64,000 nucleotides of DNA from Cerasicoccus frondis (GCA_031296915.1 JAVDPC010000002.1:124001-188000), one strand, 5' to 3'. Positions 8,714 to 20,674 are shown, counted from the first letter of the stretch. Translations and numbers: made by a program. Notes: generated from the sequence alone by a model not told the origin.

Positions 8714-10159
8714 ATGTCAGGATGCCCAGTAAATCACCACGGTATGGCCAAAGCCAAAGGCTGCAGCCACGCCGCTCCCGGAAAGTTCGGAAAACTATTC
8801 GGCTTGCCCGGTTTAGACGTCAACGAAGCGGAAGCTGAGGCCCTCGCCGGGCCTGGATCTCCCATGCATGACGCCAACAACAGCAGCCCCGATAGCCCGC
8901 TACCCTCAGGCTACACATTCTTCGCGCAGTTCGTGGACCACGACATCACGCTCGACACCACAACCGACCTGCACGGACAGCCGCTTTCAAATAAAGCCAT
9001 CAGCAAGCTGCCCAACTTGCGCACCGCCTCCCTGGACCTCGACTGCGTCTACGGCTTTGGCCCTGAAGCAAGCCCGCACCTGTATGATCCGGATGCCCCC
9101 GGCCGCCTGTTGGAAGGGAATGTCCACAACCCCAACGATGTGCCGCGCAACGAATCCGGAACCGCTCTCATTGGCGATCCGCGCAACGATGAAAACATCT
9201 TCGTTTCGCAGATGCAGCTGTTGTGGATTCGCTTTCACAACGCAATGTATGACCAGCATATCGCCAAATATGGCGCGGGAGACCGTTTTGAGGAAACTCA
9301 GAAGCAAGTCCGCTATCACTACCAATTCATTGTGCTGCACGATTTCCTGTGGCGCGTGTGCGACTCCAAAACATTCCTGTTCGCGCTCGAGCGACTGAAC
9401 CAAGGCCAATACCCGCTGTTTAACACCCTTGCGAACAACCCAAATGGCGCCATGCCGGTCGAGTTCAGCGTGGCGGCTTACCGCTTCGGCCACACCCTCG
9501 TCCGCTCACGCTATGCGGTCAACGGACGGTATCCGGACATCGATCTGTTCGATGAGCGCTTTGGCACGGAAGGGTTCTCCTTTGTGCCGCCCAAGCTGAC
9601 CGTTGACTGGCGATTCCTACTGGAGGTCGACGCATGCATTCCTCCAGTCATGGGCAAGGCGTTCGATGAGAAACTGGCCGACGAGTTAATCCGCCTGCCT
9701 GATCCGATTGTCGGGCGCTCCACTTCGGATAATGACCGCTCGCTGGCATTCCGCAACATCCTGCGTGGCAATGTGCTCGCGCTGCCCTGTGGGCAGGCGG
9801 TCGCCCAGGCGCTGGCCGAGAAAGGCTACCCCGTCGATCCCGACGCCGACCTGCAACTTGCCGAGGGCTTGAACGTCCAGGATTGTTCCGTGTTGAAACG
9901 CTTCGTCGATGAAACCCCGCTGTTTTACTACATCCTGCGCGAGGCGAACATCCTTGGACAGGGCGAGCGGCTGGGCCCGGTTGGCAGCGCCATTATCCTT
10001 GAGGTCTTCTTGGGCATGCTGATCAATTGCAAAACCAGCTTCCTGAAAGAGGACGATTGGCTGCCCGCAACCTGCGTCAAGGGAGACGATGATTCACGGT
10101 TTGAGCTCGCTGACATCGTGCGCTTCACGAACAGCTGCAAACTGGCGCCAACTGCCTAA
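8714..10159 (+). CDS. Animal haem peroxidase-superfamily protein
   Basis: The 481-residue protein has the hallmark motifs of the animal-type (cyclooxygenase/peroxidase superfamily) haem peroxidases found in some bacteria. FAQFVDHDITLD carries the distal His, ALIGDPRNDENIFVSQMQ and LWIRFHNAMYD follow in the usual order, and FGHTLVRSRY carries the expected proximal His. It should use hydrogen peroxide to oxidise small substrates or halides. No signal peptide is visible; the Cys/His-rich N-terminus (SGCPVNHHG) is unusual. It appears monocistronic, with a hairpin terminator directly after it. Confidence 0.85.
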   Translation: MSGCPVNHHGMAKAKGCSHAAPGKFGKLFGLPGLDVNEAEAEALAGPGSPMHDANNSSPDSPLPSGYTFFAQFVDHDITLDTTTDLHGQPLSNKAISKLPNLRTASLDLDCVYGFGPEASPHLYDPDAPGRLLEGNVHNPNDVPRNESGTALIGDPRNDENIFVSQMQLLWIRFHNAMYDQHIAKYGAGDRFEETQKQVRYHYQFIVLHDFLWRVCDSKTFLFALERLNQGQYPLFNTLANNPNGAMPVEFSVAAYRFGHTLVRSRYAVNGRYPDIDLFDERFGTEGFSFVPPKLTVDWRFLLEVDACIPPVMGKAFDEKLADELIRLPDPIVGRSTSDNDRSLAFRNILRGNVLALPCGQAVAQALAEKGYPVDPDADLQLAEGLNVQDCSVLKRFVDETPLFYYILREANILGQGERLGPVGSAIILEVFLGMLINCKTSFLKEDDWLPATCVKGDDDSRFELADIVRFTNSCKLAPTA

Positions 10160-10195
10160 TCCAAGCCCGATTGCTGCAAAGCCACTTTGAGCAAC

Positions 10196-10225
10196 AAGCC
10201 CGTGCGCCCTGACAGCCACGGGCTT
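10196..10225. terminator. Hairpin terminator, possibly bidirectional
   Basis: AAGCCCGTG (10196-10204) pairs with CACGGGCTT (10217-10225) around a 12-nt loop, followed by a short T-rich run. It lies between the convergent peroxidase gene and the small membrane protein gene and could serve both. Confidence 0.7.
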
Positions 10226-10242
10226 TCTCTTCAGCGGGGGGG

Positions 10243-10449
10243 TTATTTGCGGTTCACCTCGACCAAGCGCTCCATCGTGCCATCAAGCTGATCAAACCAC
10301 TGAGGATTCGTCTTGAAAATCCAGATTGCGCCCAGGATACCAATCAAAAAGATGCCGAACCAACCGGTCTTTTTAACAAAAAGCCCAGCCGCAATCACTC
10401 CGCCGATTACCAGTAGTACAGGCAAGTATTCTTGCAAGTCAGCATTCAC
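10243..10449 (-). CDS. Small membrane protein, two predicted segments
   Basis: The 68-residue product has a hydrophobic hairpin: LPVLLVIGGVIAAGLFV and WFGIFLIGILGAIWIF, joined by a short KKTG turn, with a polar C-terminus (DQLDGTMERLVEVNRK). I do not recognise a family. It is convergent with the peroxidase gene and stands alone, with about 270 bp of AT-rich DNA upstream. Confidence 0.6.
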   Translation of the reverse strand: MNADLQEYLPVLLVIGGVIAAGLFVKKTGWFGIFLIGILGAIWIFKTNPQWFDQLDGTMERLVEVNRK

Positions 10450-10722
10450 GTAGGCGATTTTGCCGCATTAATTAACTGAGTCAAGGACCTCAATCCCTCA
10501 TATTTTGATCAGTAGATGGCTGTATCGTTTTTTTTAGGGTCTTTTCCAAACACTTTTCTACCAGAGCAGCAGGACATATTATGAACGCAGGTCCGCGCAT
10601 TAAGTCAAAATACGTAGGCCGACATTCTCAGAATCCAACGCCTTAAAAACTTTAAGCGATTGCATAACAACACCTTAATATCTCATCAGCGGAATTGGCC
10701 CGGCAGGTGCAATTAAGCTGCC

Positions 10723-11379
10723 ATGGAACTAACATCATCATCCGAAACCAAGACGCTGCAAGACGGCGACCTCATCTTTATCGCTGTGCCGAGCTTTCTT
10801 TTCCGACAAGTGGCGGCGGCCACCAGCAGTTGGACATCGCACGTCGGGCTCATTCTTCACGACGAGGCGGGAATTCCGTGGGTTTACGAAAGCGCAATTC
10901 CCAGAGCACGCCGCGTGAGCCTTGAATCCTTCATTGCTCGCAGTGAGAATCAGCGCTACGCCATCACGCGCCCGACCGAGCCGCTCAACGAAGCCCAGCG
11001 CCAGACGCTCAAGCACGCCGCAGCATCCCGGCTCGGACGCTGGTATGACCTGGGTTTCGACTACAACGGCCGCGGCCAGTTTTGCTCCAAGTTTGTGCAG
11101 GAGTGCTACCACGAGGCGACCGGGCGCGGCATTGGGCAAGAGCTCACCTTTCGCGAACTCCTCGCCGCCAACCCCGAGCATGGCCTCACCTTTTGGCGCT
11201 GGTGGTTCGCCGGGCTGATTCCCTGGAATCGACGCACGGTCTCTCCGGCCAGCCAATTGGAAAGCCCGGAAATGACGCTTCTCTGGGACTCGGACGCAAC
11301 TCCTACCCTGGCCTCGCACTCATCGACCAGCCCATGGGCTGGCGTCAGGCAATCAACCAAGCCAGCCGGAGCTCAGTAA
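10723..11379 (+). CDS. YiiX/NlpC-P60-type cysteine hydrolase
   Basis: The 218-residue protein looks like the permuted papain-like fold of the YiiX/YaeF group. LQDGDLIFIAVP is followed by TSHVGLILHD, which carries the expected catalytic His, and RGQFCSKFVQECY, which carries the expected nucleophile Cys after it; this His-before-Cys order is the permuted one. Family members cleave peptide or acyl bonds in the envelope or act on lipids. No signal peptide is seen. The ~45-residue Ser/Thr/Pro-rich tail is probably disordered. It stands alone; the structured-RNA candidate follows immediately. Confidence 0.75.
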   Translation: MELTSSSETKTLQDGDLIFIAVPSFLFRQVAAATSSWTSHVGLILHDEAGIPWVYESAIPRARRVSLESFIARSENQRYAITRPTEPLNEAQRQTLKHAAASRLGRWYDLGFDYNGRGQFCSKFVQECYHEATGRGIGQELTFRELLAANPEHGLTFWRWWFAGLIPWNRRTVSPASQLESPEMTLLWDSDATPTLASHSSTSPWAGVRQSTKPAGAQ

Positions 11380-11407
11380 CGCTTCAATACACCCGGAGGG
11401 GGGGGGG

Positions 11408-11757
11408 TATTTGCACGGAAAATACGGACTGTGAAAGAACAGGCAACCCACCCGACGCCAGAGAAGCGGCGCAGGCTGGAGCAACGTCCCGTTGGGTCGG
11501 ACGCGTTAACGTCAATGCGGCGGCTCGCAGGCTGGCATAGCCCGGAAACCGTCCTTGCCGACAAAGCGTCGGATTAAAACCTCGGGGCGTCACGGCATTC
11601 CCTCTTTACACCAGGGAAGCGTAAATATGCCCGTCGACGATTCGAGGACGGCTACCAGGCGCAAGCGCCCGTCAAACATTGACTGGACTACCCGCACGCT
11701 AAGGCGGGCAATGCGCGATGATGGGAGAGTGATTCATGGCGGAGATGGGTTAAAATT
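11408..11757 (+). ncRNA. Candidate HEARO/omega-type structured RNA without a nuclease gene
   Basis: This gene-free segment holds a dense series of short hairpins on the plus strand: CAACG-TCC-CGTTG, GGCT-GGCAT-AGCC, CCGAC-AAAGC-GTCGG, TTCCCT-9nt-AGGGAA, GGCGC-AA-GCGCC and a CCCGC/GCGGG stem near the end. Single-stranded blocks such as GCGCAGGCTGGAGCAACG, TCGGACGC and GCATAGC resemble, from memory, conserved blocks of the HEARO RNA (the omega RNA of IscB/IsrB elements). In such elements the HNH nuclease gene follows the RNA; here the glutamine amidotransferase gene follows instead. Ends are approximate. Open frames on the opposite strand are by-products of the RNA. Confidence 0.5.
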
Positions 11758-11963
11758 TAAGTGATCATTCTAATACTATCATTATCGCCTTCGAAGCCAA
11801 CCAAAAAGTGAACGCCCGAGCATTTTATTAGTGAGTAGCTTTCACTAGAGATAACATGAAGTTGGAGATCAACGAGCTCGGTCGGCATTCTCCATTTTCG
11901 ACAACCCTTTGCGCAGAGCCACTCCACTTGACGCCAGGGCGATTAGGCACATTCTTTCCCGAC

Positions 11964-12665
11964 ATGCGCGCGCATTATCTCCAGCATGTGCCCTTCGAGG
12001 GCTTGGGCAGCATCGAAAAATGGCTCGAAAAAGCCGGCTACGAAATCACCTGTACGCAGTTGTTTGCAGGCGATGAGTTACCCGCCGTCGCCGGGATCGA
12101 CTTGGTGATCATCATGGGCGGCCCGATGAGCGTGAACGACGAGGCCAGCCACACTTGGCTGCGCGCGGAAAAAGCATTCATTCGCGACGCCATTGCGGAG
12201 GGCAAGGCGGTGCTCGGCATCTGCCTGGGCGCACAGCTCATCGCCAATGCGCTCGGCGGCGAAGTCTACCCAAACGCCGAACGCGAGATCGGCTGGATTC
12301 CCGTCCAAGCTGCCAACCATGAGCGCAGCGACCTGTTTCAATTTCCTCCGGTAGTAGGCGTCTTCCACTGGCATGGCGAAACCTTCGACCTGCCCCACGG
12401 CGCGGTCCTCACCGCCAGCAGCGCGGCCTGCGCAAATCAGGCGTTTCAATTGGGCGGCAAGGTCGTCGGCCTGCAATTTCACCTTGAAACAACACCGGAG
12501 TCGGCTAAGGCGCTGGTCGACCACTGCGGCGACGAGCTCGCCACTGGCGGCCCCTACGTCCAAACCGCCGAGCAAATGCTCCAAGTCGTTCCCGAGCGCT
12601 TCATTGCGATCAACGCCCTCATGGCGAACCTGCTATCCTACCTGGACACCCAGGCGCGCCGGTAA
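11964..12665 (+). CDS. Class I glutamine amidotransferase-like protein (GMP synthase-type domain)
   Basis: The protein has the class I amidotransferase fold. GGPMSVNDE begins the oxyanion region, GICLGAQL carries the nucleophile Cys, and LQFHLETTPE carries the His/Glu of the triad. Homologues of this stand-alone group start at a residue matching MRAHYLQHVPFEG, so I place the start at 11964 (233 residues). An ATG at 11856 would add 36 residues with no visible similarity to the family. Stand-alone members hydrolyse glutamine or act on gamma-glutamyl compounds; the substrate here is unknown. The CPXCG protein follows 24 bp downstream. Confidence 0.8.
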   Translation: MRAHYLQHVPFEGLGSIEKWLEKAGYEITCTQLFAGDELPAVAGIDLVIIMGGPMSVNDEASHTWLRAEKAFIRDAIAEGKAVLGICLGAQLIANALGGEVYPNAEREIGWIPVQAANHERSDLFQFPPVVGVFHWHGETFDLPHGAVLTASSAACANQAFQLGGKVVGLQFHLETTPESAKALVDHCGDELATGGPYVQTAEQMLQVVPERFIAINALMANLLSYLDTQARR

Positions 12666-12689
12666 CGGGTTTAGCCCCGCAAAATCCAC

Positions 12690-12878
12690 ATGCAAGCCGA
12701 CTACTGCGACGTCACCTGCCCGACCTGCTTCGAGACCTTCTCGATCCCCGGCCCCGCGCTAACCGAGGTCCCCACCGAATGGGACTACGACTGCGAAGTG
12801 TGCTGCCGCCCCATGACCATCCGCTTCTACGCCGACGAAGACGAGGTGGTCGCCGAAGCCGAAGCGCTCGAAGACTAG
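12690..12878 (+). CDS. CPXCG-motif cysteine-rich small zinc protein
   Basis: The 62-residue acidic protein has two cysteine pairs, CPTCF near residue 10 and CEVCCRPM near residue 35, a spacing that suits one zinc site. It matches the small CPXCG-motif proteins seen across many Gram-negative bacteria, whose function is unknown. The C-terminus is strongly acidic (ADEDEVVAEAEALED). It is probably co-transcribed with the amidotransferase-like gene. Confidence 0.75.
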   Translation: MQADYCDVTCPTCFETFSIPGPALTEVPTEWDYDCEVCCRPMTIRFYADEDEVVAEAEALED

Positions 12879-12918
12879 ACTTGCGCGCGCATCGTTTTAC
12901 ATTACCTTCAAGTTAATT

Positions 12919-13347
12919 GTGACACACGGATTCTCCACAGACTTCTGCAAAACGATTCGCTGGATCGGTAAACTGCTCGCGCTCTGCGCCGTGTTCCTTT
13001 TCGTGATGGGAAAGGGGGGCATTGATGGCGAAGAATACAAGGACTTTTTCTTTCCCGCGATGATGCTTTATTTTATCGGACTAAGCGTATTTTCCATACG
13101 CTCCGAAGCTGAAAAGCGCGCCCTCAAAGATAAACAACTGCGTAAATACCAACAGCGAGTGGACCGCCTGGGCGAAGCATGCGTTCGCAAGCACTACCGC
13201 CGCGCCATCCAGATCAGTCTGGGCTGCTTTCTCGTGGCGCTCTGCATCATGTTTCTCGAATCGATGTTCATGGTTTGGCCATTGGGCATCGCCGCAGTGG
13301 GCTTCCTGATCTACGCTAGCAAATTCGAGAAACCCGCCACGAGCTAG
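12919..13347 (+). CDS. Hypothetical four-helix membrane protein
   Basis: The 142-residue protein starts at GTG 12919. It shows hydrophobic segments at about 15-32, 42-58, 95-112 and 115-130, with a charged cytoplasmic-type loop between the second and third (EAEKRALKDKQLRKYQQR). I do not recognise the family. It follows the CPXCG gene by 40 bp and could be the last gene of that small cluster. Confidence 0.55.
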   Translation: MTHGFSTDFCKTIRWIGKLLALCAVFLFVMGKGGIDGEEYKDFFFPAMMLYFIGLSVFSIRSEAEKRALKDKQLRKYQQRVDRLGEACVRKHYRRAIQISLGCFLVALCIMFLESMFMVWPLGIAAVGFLIYASKFEKPATS

Positions 13348-13431
13348 GCGAAAAACGCTGGAAGACTGAGGCCGCCCTGGAGGGCGATGCTCCGTCATCG
13401 CCGCACGTCTGGATGGTCGTAATCGCACTGT

Positions 13432-13498
13432 CGTAGAAGCGGCTTCCAGCCGCTTTCCCAAATCAATGAAGCCAAAGCGGCTGGAAGCCGCTTCTACG
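13432..13498. repeat. Perfect 25-bp inverted repeat, REP-like
   Basis: Positions 13432-13456 and 13474-13498 are exact reverse complements with a 17-nt loop; the core is AGCGGCTTCCAGCCGCTT, which is itself partly palindromic. It sits in a 300-bp gene-free gap that also contains GGAGGGCGATGCTCCGTCATCGCC-type sequence. This is the look of a dispersed intergenic palindrome rather than a simple terminator, because a separate terminator follows. Confidence 0.7.
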
Positions 13499-13594
13499 TC
13501 GGAGTCAGCAATCGCGCAGTGCGCGAATCAATCGGTCCAGCGGGACGCTGGAAGCACGGCCCTCCAGTTGGCATACTAACTGGGCTAAAAAAAA

Positions 13595-13616
13595 CCGGAC
13601 ACTTCGCAGCGTCCGG
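13595..13616 (-). terminator. Terminator of the sucA-sucB-lpd operon
   Basis: CCGGAC (13595-13600) pairs with GTCCGG (13611-13616) around a 10-nt loop. Read on the minus strand the stem is followed by eight T residues, as expected for a Rho-independent terminator 30 bp after the lpd stop. Confidence 0.85.
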
Positions 13617-13647
13617 CTCTTTAATTTTTAATTGGTTCTCTGCTCAC

Positions 13648-15045
13648 TCAAAGCGCATGAATCGCACTTTTGCTGACGGCGAGGCCGGCTTCCTTGAGGG
13701 CTTCGGACATCGTCGGGTGGGCGTGGATCGTGCGGCCCAGGTCTTCGGCGCTACCGCCGTATTCCATGTGGGTGACCGCCGCAGCGATCATCTCGCTCGC
13801 GCCGTGGCCGATGATTTGCACGCCGAGAATCTTGTCTGTCTTGGCGTCGGCAATGACCTTGCAGAAGCCGTCGGTGCCGTCGACTGCGATGGCGCGGCCA
13901 TTGGCGGCGAAGGGGAACTTGCCCACGTTGACGTCCAGCTTGTCGGCCTTGGCCTTGTCTTCACCGATGCCCACGCAGGCGATTTCCGGCTCGGTGTAGA
14001 TCACGCTCGGGATGACGTCGTAGTTCACGTGGCCGCCCTTGCCGGCGATCAGCTCGACGCAGGCCACGGCTTCTTCCTCGGCCTTGTGGGCGAGCATCGG
14101 GCCCGCAACGACGTCGCCAATTGCGTAAACGCCCTTGGCGGTGGTGCGGAAATGGTTGTCGATCTTCACGCGGCCGCGCTCGTCGAGCTCCACGCCCGCC
14201 TTGTCGGCAGCGAGGCCCGCGGTGGTGGGCTTGCGACCCACGGCGACGAGGATCTTGTCGGCTTCAAACTTGAGCTCCTTGTCCTTCTTTTCGGCGGTGA
14301 GGAACGTCTTCTTGCCTTCCTTGGCGACACCGGTGACTTTCGCGCCGAGCTCGAAACTGAGGCCCTGCTTTTTAAAGAAACGCTCGGACAGCTTGGCGAC
14401 GTCCTTATCGACGGCGCCCGCGATTTGCGGCAGCAGCTCGACGACGGTTACCTCCGAACCAAGGCGCGCCCAAACGCTACCCAGCTCCAGGCCGATGGCG
14501 CCCGCGCCGACGACGACAAGCTTCTTCGGCACCTTGTCAAAGCACAGGGCTTCGGTGCTGGAAACAATCGTGTCGCCGTCAAACTTCATGAACGGCAGCT
14601 CCACCGGCACGGAGCCGGTTGCAATAATGATGTGTGTGGCGGTGACGACCTTTTCGCCGTCGTCGCCAGCGACCTTTACCTTGCCCTCGCCTTCAAGCGA
14701 GCCGAGGCCGCGCAGCACGTCTACCTTGCGCGCCTTGGCGAGCTGGGCGACGCCGCCATTGAGCTGGGCGACGACCTCGTCCTTGCGCTTGAGCATGGCG
14801 GGGATGTCGCTAGTCAGCTTGCCGACCTTGATGCCGTGCACATCGCCGCGCTCCTTGACGGTGTGGAAAATCTCGGTGGAATGCAGCAGCGCCTTCGACG
14901 GGATGCAGCCCACGTTGAGGCACGTGCCGCCGAGCGTGGCGTCTTTCTCGACGAGTGCGGTTTTAAAGCCAAGCTGCGCGGCGCGAAACGCGGCTACGTA
15001 GCCGCCGGGGCCGGAGCCAATGACGAGGAGGTCGTAATCTGCCAT
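13648..15045 (-). CDS. lpd: Dihydrolipoyl dehydrogenase (E3)
   Basis: The 465-residue flavoprotein reoxidises dihydrolipoamide on E2 and passes electrons to NAD. The N-terminal FAD site is [14 protein letters not shown], and the redox disulfide is [12 protein letters not shown]. The NAD site reads [13 protein letters not shown], and the C-terminal dimer domain carries the active-site His-Glu pair in [11 protein letters not shown]. Length is typical. It is the last gene of the 2-oxoglutarate dehydrogenase operon, 240 bp after sucB with repeat sequence between, and may also serve other lipoyl complexes. Confidence 0.97.
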   Translation of the reverse strand: MADYDLLVIGSGPGGYVAAFRAAQLGFKTALVEKDATLGGTCLNVGCIPSKALLHSTEIFHTVKERGDVHGIKVGKLTSDIPAMLKRKDEVVAQLNGGVAQLAKARKVDVLRGLGSLEGEGKVKVAGDDGEKVVTATHIIIATGSVPVELPFMKFDGDTIVSSTEALCFDKVPKKLVVVGAGAIGLELGSVWARLGSEVTVVELLPQIAGAVDKDVAKLSERFFKKQGLSFELGAKVTGVAKEGKKTFLTAEKKDKELKFEADKILVAVGRKPTTAGLAADKAGVELDERGRVKIDNHFRTTAKGVYAIGDVVAGPMLAHKAEEEAVACVELIAGKGGHVNYDVIPSVIYTEPEIACVGIGEDKAKADKLDVNVGKFPFAANGRAIAVDGTDGFCKVIADAKTDKILGVQIIGHGASEMIAAAVTHMEYGGSAEDLGRTIHAHPTMSEALKEAGLAVSKSAIHAL

Positions 15046-15180
15046 GGTAAAATAAATTTGGGTTTCTCACAGAGACACGGAGGCACGGAGGCCAGCGCGG
15101 CGAGTTTTTATTGAACAGAAGGTAGCAAAGAAAGCGAAGGTTTAACTACGAATGGCGTGGATGCGAGGCGTAGTTTATTT

Positions 15181-15259
15181 CACGCAAAGACGCAAAGTCG
15201 CAAAGGGTTTCTTACTGGTTATCAGTCGAGTGGCCTTTGCGTCTTTGCGCCTTTGCGTG
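15181..15259. repeat. Inverted CGCAAAG-type intergenic repeat between sucB and lpd
   Basis: Arms at 15181-15206 and 15234-15259 match as inverted copies in 24 of 26 positions; each contains three CGCAAAG-type heptads. About 100 bp away on the lpd side lies a second common repeat type (CACAGAGACACGGAGGCACGG, 15069-15088). In a transcript the arms would make a strong hairpin inside the operon, which could lower lpd output or protect an upstream message. Confidence 0.75.
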
Positions 15260-15287
15260 AGTTTAAAATGAGTTGGTCGGTTTTCGT

Positions 15288-16505
15288 TTACACGCCAATC
15301 ATCAACGAGGTCGGGTCTTCGATGGCTTCCTTGATCTTCACGAGGAAGGTCACGGCGCCCTTACCGTCGACAACACGGTGGTCGTAGCTCAGCGCGAGAT
15401 ACATCATCGGGCGGGCGACGATTTCGCCGTTGATGACGACTGCGCGCTGCGTGATGTTGTGCAGGCCGAGGATGCCGGTTTGCGGCATGTTGAGGAGCGG
15501 CGTGGACAGCATGCTGCCGTAGATGCCGCCGTTGGAAATCGTGAAGACGCCGCCTTGCAGATCTTCGAGCTTGATCTTACCCGCGCGGGCAGCCTTGGCG
15601 TAGTCGATGATGTCCTGCTCGATCTCGGCGAAACCCTTCTTGTCGCAATCGCGGACGACGGGAACCATCAGGCCCTTGTCGGTGCCCACGGCCACGCCCA
15701 CGTCGTAGAAGTGGTTTTGGATCACGTAGTCGCCGTCGAGCTGGGTGTTGAGATCCGGCACGGCTTGCAGCGCGTTAACCACGGCCTTCACGAAGAAGGA
15801 CATGAAGCCAAGCTTCACGCCGTGACGCTCGACAAACTTGTCCTGATGCTGCTTACGCAGCTTCATGATGGCGGACATGTCGACCTCGTTGAAAGTGGTG
15901 AGCAGCGCGGCTTCGTTGGTCGCGGCGACGAGGCGCTCGGCGATCTTCTTGCGCAGCGGCGTCATCTTCTTGCGCGTGGTGCGATCCTCGGCAGGGACGA
16001 TCGGCGCGGCGGCCTTGGCCGGAGCTTCCGCCTTCGGCGCAGGCTTGTCGGCGGCGGCTAGCATGTCGCCCTTGGTCACGCGGCCACCCTTGCCGGAGCC
16101 ATCGACGCCCTTCGGGTCGATGCCGGTCTCGGCAGCGATGCGGCGCACGGCCGGGGAAATGGCGTCGTCCGGCGCAGCCTTGCCAGCGGGAGCCGGAGCG
16201 GCGGGCGCTTCACTGGCGGCCTCGCCCTCGGAGTCGTCGGCGGCAGGAGCGCTGCCCGCGGGCTTCGCGGCGGAGTCGTCGACAACGGCAACGATCTGGC
16301 CGATCTCGACCTCGTCGCCTTCTTCGGCCTTGAGGCTGATTACGCCACTGGCTTCGGCGAGACCTTCGGAGGTGATCTTGTCCGTTTCGAGTTCGAAGAT
16401 GACCTGGTCCTTTTCGACGTAGTCGCCTTCAGCCACGTGCCAGGCGGCAATGATGCCAGAAGTGATCGACTCGCCCAGAGCCGGGATTTTCATTTCTACA
16501 GCCAT
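15288..16505 (-). CDS. sucB: 2-oxoglutarate dehydrogenase E2, dihydrolipoyl succinyltransferase
   Basis: The 405-residue E2 has one N-terminal lipoyl domain (lipoylated Lys in ETDKITSE at about residue 43), an Ala/Pro-rich linker, an E3/E1-binding domain ([15 protein letters not shown], about 120-150), another linker and the catalytic acyltransferase domain ending in [14 protein letters not shown] with the catalytic His and Asp. It transfers succinyl groups from E1 to CoA in the TCA cycle. A single lipoyl domain and gene order sucA-sucB fit the succinyl rather than acetyl enzyme. 172 bp separate it from sucA, including AATTATGAATTATGA repeats. Confidence 0.95.
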   Translation of the reverse strand: MAVEMKIPALGESITSGIIAAWHVAEGDYVEKDQVIFELETDKITSEGLAEASGVISLKAEEGDEVEIGQIVAVVDDSAAKPAGSAPAADDSEGEAASEAPAAPAPAGKAAPDDAISPAVRRIAAETGIDPKGVDGSGKGGRVTKGDMLAAADKPAPKAEAPAKAAAPIVPAEDRTTRKKMTPLRKKIAERLVAATNEAALLTTFNEVDMSAIMKLRKQHQDKFVERHGVKLGFMSFFVKAVVNALQAVPDLNTQLDGDYVIQNHFYDVGVAVGTDKGLMVPVVRDCDKKGFAEIEQDIIDYAKAARAGKIKLEDLQGGVFTISNGGIYGSMLSTPLLNMPQTGILGLHNITQRAVVINGEIVARPMMYLALSYDHRVVDGKGAVTFLVKIKEAIEDPTSLMIGV

Positions 16506-16677
16506 GATATTAAAGGGAAATTATGAATTATGAGGTATGAATTATGAATTCAGCGAGTGGCCGATTGAGGGTTTAAGTGTAAAGTCTCGTTGTTGATTCT
16601 CGGTTTGGCGCGGAGGCTTTCATACTGCATCATTTAAAAAGCAAAAGCTCCGCCACTGCCTCGGACCACCACCGCCA

Positions 16678-19461
<2,784 letters not shown>

Positions 19462-19631
19462 GGCTTGTGGGGATTTCGGGGAGCTAAAACAGGCTCTGGC
19501 AAAAATTGTAGCAGCGTCCAAAAAATGAACACTTGGCGTTTGGATTCTCTTAAATAGACGGTTTTTTAGGTTTAAAGAACAGGTAGGAATAGACTTCCGC
19601 CCGAATATCCGCAAGCTATAAGGCCAAAAAC

Positions 19632-19856
19632 ATGAGCGATTTTGATACCCTCCTTAAGCATTTGGAATCACTGGAAACCCGTGACCGGCCCGTGGCTAAT
19701 GTCATCGCCGATCTGGACGCCTTCCACCGCGACCACGCCGCCGACCTCCCACCGCGCCTGGTCCATTTTCTAGAGCGCCGCAGCTACGGCAAAGCCGTCG
19801 CTTTTTTGCGTGGTGAAAAGGAGAACATGCCCCCCGGCGGCTGCTCTGGGCATTGA
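19632..19856 (+). CDS. Hypothetical small protein
   Basis: The 74-residue protein is largely helical ([23 protein letters not shown], then [20 protein letters not shown], both quoted in part) and ends in a Gly/Cys tail (PPGGCSGH). It is divergent from sucA. The pattern of charged helices and coding-like composition suggests a real gene, but I do not recognise a family. Confidence 0.55.
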   Translation: MSDFDTLLKHLESLETRDRPVANVIADLDAFHRDHAADLPPRLVHFLERRSYGKAVAFLRGEKENMPPGGCSGH

Positions 19857-19880
19857 TTTTTGAATTTGAGGGAGAAGGCA

Positions 19881-19999
19881 GATGGGAGAAGGCAGAAGGG
19901 TCGAGTTGGATTGGAAGCGGCATAGAGAATTTTACATATTCGCGAGATCCTTTTGCGGGTAGCGACGAATCAAGCTATTCCCTTCTGCCTTCTCCCATC
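19881..19999. repeat. Inverted GGGAGAAGGCAGAAGGG-type repeat
   Basis: Positions 19881-19900 and 19980-19999 are perfect 20-bp inverted copies of a purine-rich sequence, separated by 79 bp; extra copies of GGAGAAGGCAG lie on both sides. It fills the gap between the small protein gene and the SUI1 gene. Confidence 0.7.
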
Positions 20000-20047
20000 T
20001 CCCTTCTGCCTCCAATAAATCCCCTTCTCCCTCTAATATAAGAACCC

Positions 20048-20446
20048 ATGTCCAAAAAACAACGCATCTCCACCGACGGCGGTTCCAGCCTGGACGCCAA
20101 TCCCTTTGCGGCGCTGAGCGGCGCCGGGCTCCCTGACGCCCCCGCCAAGCCAGCCGCTGCGCCCAAGCCTGCCCCCGCCCCGGCCAAAGCCAAGAAGCGC
20201 GGGCGCGTGGACCTGCAACGCCAGAAGGGCGGGCGCGGCGGCAAGATCGTCACCATTCTTTCGGGTGAAGGCATGAACCTGACCGGCCCACAGGAGCTCG
20301 ACGCCATGCTCAAGCACTTCAAGACGCGCCTCGGCTGCGGCGGCAAAGTCCAGGGCAAGACCGTGGAACTACAGGGCGATGTGCGCGACGCCGTCGAGCC
20401 CGAGCTCACCCAGCGTGGTTATCGCGTTGTCCGCGTCGGCGGCTGA
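20048..20446 (+). CDS. SUI1/YciH-family translation factor-like protein
   Basis: The 132-residue protein has an Ala/Pro/Lys-rich N-terminal extension (about 1-50) and a C-terminal SUI1 (eIF1-like) domain: GGRGGKIVTILSG, then LKTRLGCGGKVQG-type sequence (FKTRLGCGGKVQGKTVE), then EPELTQRGYRVVRVGG. Bacterial YciH-type proteins bind the small ribosomal subunit and are thought to affect start selection under stress. Single gene; purS follows 228 bp downstream and I see no riboswitch in that gap. Confidence 0.85.
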   Translation: MSKKQRISTDGGSSLDANPFAALSGAGLPDAPAKPAAAPKPAPAPAKAKKRGRVDLQRQKGGRGGKIVTILSGEGMNLTGPQELDAMLKHFKTRLGCGGKVQGKTVELQGDVRDAVEPELTQRGYRVVRVGG

Positions 20447-20674
20447 ACCGCTCTCCCGAAATTTGCCAAGCACGGCACAGAGCCGTTGTCCCCTTACGGA
20501 ACTCAGCGCGAACCGGGAATCCCACACGCCTCCCTCCCGTAACCTGGAACAAATCGTCAAAACAAGGCCTAATCAGGATGCTCACCCCGCCAATCAGCTC
20601 TTGGATCGGCTAATTTCGCAGTCCTGCCGCGAATAACACTTGTCAGGCGCGCGGAGAGCCGCACAACTAGTGCC

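Noticed and set aside
11384..11593. Short minus-strand frames over the structured RNA region
   Set aside because: They arise from the hairpin-rich sequence; no ribosome-binding site or family supports them as genes.
13519..15114. A 531-codon open frame on the plus strand opposite lpd
   Set aside because: It is the antisense reading of a GC-rich, clearly functional lpd gene. The same applies to long frames opposite sucB, sucA, purL, cls, the SNF2 gene and leuB.
20447..20674. Possible purine riboswitch before purS
   Set aside because: I find no conserved purine or PRPP riboswitch core in this gap, and no clear three-way junction pattern.
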